Origin: Bacillota bacterium
GTDB taxonomy: Bacteria > Bacillota > Clostridia > Monoglobales > Firm-18
Assembly: GCA_023228885.1 (NCBI GenBank)
Contig: JALOAJ010000018.1
Location: forward strand, 1-45,255
Direction of reading: 5' to 3'
DNA: 45,255 bases
Below are positions 44,229 to 45,255 of the stretch, piece by piece (the stretch's first letter is position 1; each line of letters begins with the position of its first letter). The notes beneath the pieces were generated by a model. The model had not been told where the DNA came from. It did no database searches and was given only the letters and a program-made list of their open reading frames with translations. The translations under genes were made by a program, and so were the position numbers.

Positions 44229-45098
44229 ATGAAAAAAACTCGCGGTGAAAATATTTTTGCTTATTTTAATGCAGTGCTCATGCTTTTAATAGCAATAATT
44301 TCGGTTTATCCGATTTACTATGTGTTGATGGGGTCATTTAGCGACCCTGTCGCTTTAATGAAGCATGATGGTTTGTTGTTTTTGCCAGCGGGGTTCAGTT
44401 TGAGCGCCTACTCGGCGGTGCTTGATAAGCCCATGATTCTTCAGGGCTACCGAAATACGCTGATTATTTTAGTCATGGGGCTGGCATTAAGCATTTTTCT
44501 AACTTCACTTGGCGCATATTTCCTTTCCCAAAAAGGCCCGCTTTGGCGCAAGCCCGTGTTATTTTTCATAATTACAACGATGTACATAAACGGTGGTCTT
44601 GTACCAACCTACTTAAATTTAAAGGCATTGGGGATGTATAATAATTATTTTGCGTTGACCGTTCCTTTTGCCATAAACATCTTTAATTTGCTGATTATGC
44701 GTACGGCTTTTGAAGCAGTTCCGTTGAGCTTGGAGGAGTCGGCAACTATTGATGGTGCAAATGAATTTTTTGTGTTGTTTAGAATTATTATTCCGCTGTC
44801 GCTGCCGACAATAGCGGTTTTGCTACTTTATTATGGCGTAGCTATTTGGAATTCATGGTTTTTTGGCATGATATTGATTCAAGACAGAAATCTCCTTCCA
44901 CTTCAAGTAATACTAAGAGAAATACTGATTCAAAACGAAACGGCCGCTCTATCAGGAGATGCGGGCGGCGCGATTAACATCGCAGAAACAGTAAAGTACG
45001 CAACTATTATTATATCAACGGTTCCCATTTTGTGCGCATATCCGTTTTTGCAAAGGTATTTTGTAAGCGGAATTATGATTGGAGCGGTGAAAGGCTGA
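44229..45098 (+). CDS. ABC sugar-importer permease, LplC/YtcP type
   Basis: Protein of 289 residues; ATG 44229 has a purine-rich GGGGGCGG site eleven bases after the previous stop. It has six predicted helices and the EAA loop LEESATIDGANEFFVLFRIIIPL. MYINGGLVPTYLNLKALGMYNNY and the C-terminal QRYFVSGIMIGAVKG are hallmark segments of this permease subfamily. It is the partner of the upstream LplB-type permease and the last complete gene of the window. Confidence 0.95.
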   Translation: MKKTRGENIFAYFNAVLMLLIAIISVYPIYYVLMGSFSDPVALMKHDGLLFLPAGFSLSAYSAVLDKPMILQGYRNTLIILVMGLALSIFLTSLGAYFLSQKGPLWRKPVLFFIITTMYINGGLVPTYLNLKALGMYNNYFALTVPFAINIFNLLIMRTAFEAVPLSLEESATIDGANEFFVLFRIIIPLSLPTIAVLLLYYGVAIWNSWFFGMILIQDRNLLPLQVILREILIQNETAALSGDAGGAINIAETVKYATIIISTVPILCAYPFLQRYFVSGIMIGAVKG

Positions 45099-45255
45099 TT
45101 TATAAACAAAACTAACTATTAAATATAAGGGTAGTGTAAAGTAAAGATGAAAAATTGGTACAAAATTAATGCAAGAAAGCCTACCCCTTGCTTTAGTAAA
45201 GTATAAATGCTCGTTTATGAATTGTCAAGGGTAAAATGAACATGCTAACACACGC
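45099..45255. other. Gene-free right edge
   Basis: No terminator or confident promoter was found. Bases 45127-45134 (AAGGGTAG) and 45181-45189 (CTACCCCTT) are near-complementary but far apart. An ATG at 45236 after CAAGGG could start the next gene, but only six codons are visible. Confidence 0.3.

Noticed and set aside
45236..45255. Start of a further gene at the right edge
   Set aside because: Only six codons are visible, so coding potential cannot be judged.

Overview
The window looks like a chromosomal segment of a Gram-positive, probably anaerobic, carbohydrate-degrading member of the Bacillota (Clostridia or Paenibacillus-like). The reasons are SLH-domain surface proteins, a YesM/YesN two-component system, an LplA/LplB/LplC-type sugar importer with no ATPase gene, strong AGGAGG-type ribosome sites, consensus sigma-A-type promoters, and enzymes typical of anaerobes (PPi-type phosphofructokinase, LarA-like racemase, MtaA-like methyltransferase family proteins). 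The taxon is an inference; no rRNA or ribosomal gene is present.

Layout: (1) 1-12.0 kb, an operon of five large exported proteins: a CBM6-like protein cut by the window edge, two LamG/Ig-like proteins, and two SLH proteins. It is followed by the 5'-truncated remnant of a further surface protein and a palindromic repeat. (2) 12.8-24.0 kb, a tightly packed carbohydrate operon: YesN-like regulator, YesM-like sensor kinase, GH20-like glycosidase, GH2 glycosidase, creatinase-like M24 protein, NodB deacetylase, DUF4432 epimerase-like protein and a YgjV membrane protein. (3) 24.1-26.3 kb, two URO-D/MtaA-fold proteins. (4) 26.4-28.1 kb on the minus strand, a tRNA-Thr with its own promoter and terminator, then an M20 amidohydrolase. 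(5) 28.3-30.0 kb, a beta-propeller/SLH protein. (6) 30.2-36.7 kb, an AraC regulator divergent from a five-gene catabolic operon (PFK, class II aldolase, FucI-like isomerase, TPI paralogue, LarA-like racemase). (7) 37.1-45.1 kb, a second SLH protein pair in one apparent operon with a solute-binding lipoprotein and two permeases.

Taken together, the window reads as a glycan-use locus. Surface proteins bind polysaccharide at the cell wall, an ABC importer brings oligosaccharides in, GH20-like/GH2/deacetylase/epimerase enzymes process them, and the AraC-controlled operon feeds an unusual sugar or hydroxy-acid into triose phosphates. The most novel element is a repeated pair of long and short SLH proteins (3816-8633 and 37082-41607). 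The long members appear homologous along their whole length and look like an uncharacterised surface-protein family; in the second copy the pair sits directly upstream of the sugar importer. No transposase, phage gene or CRISPR array was seen.
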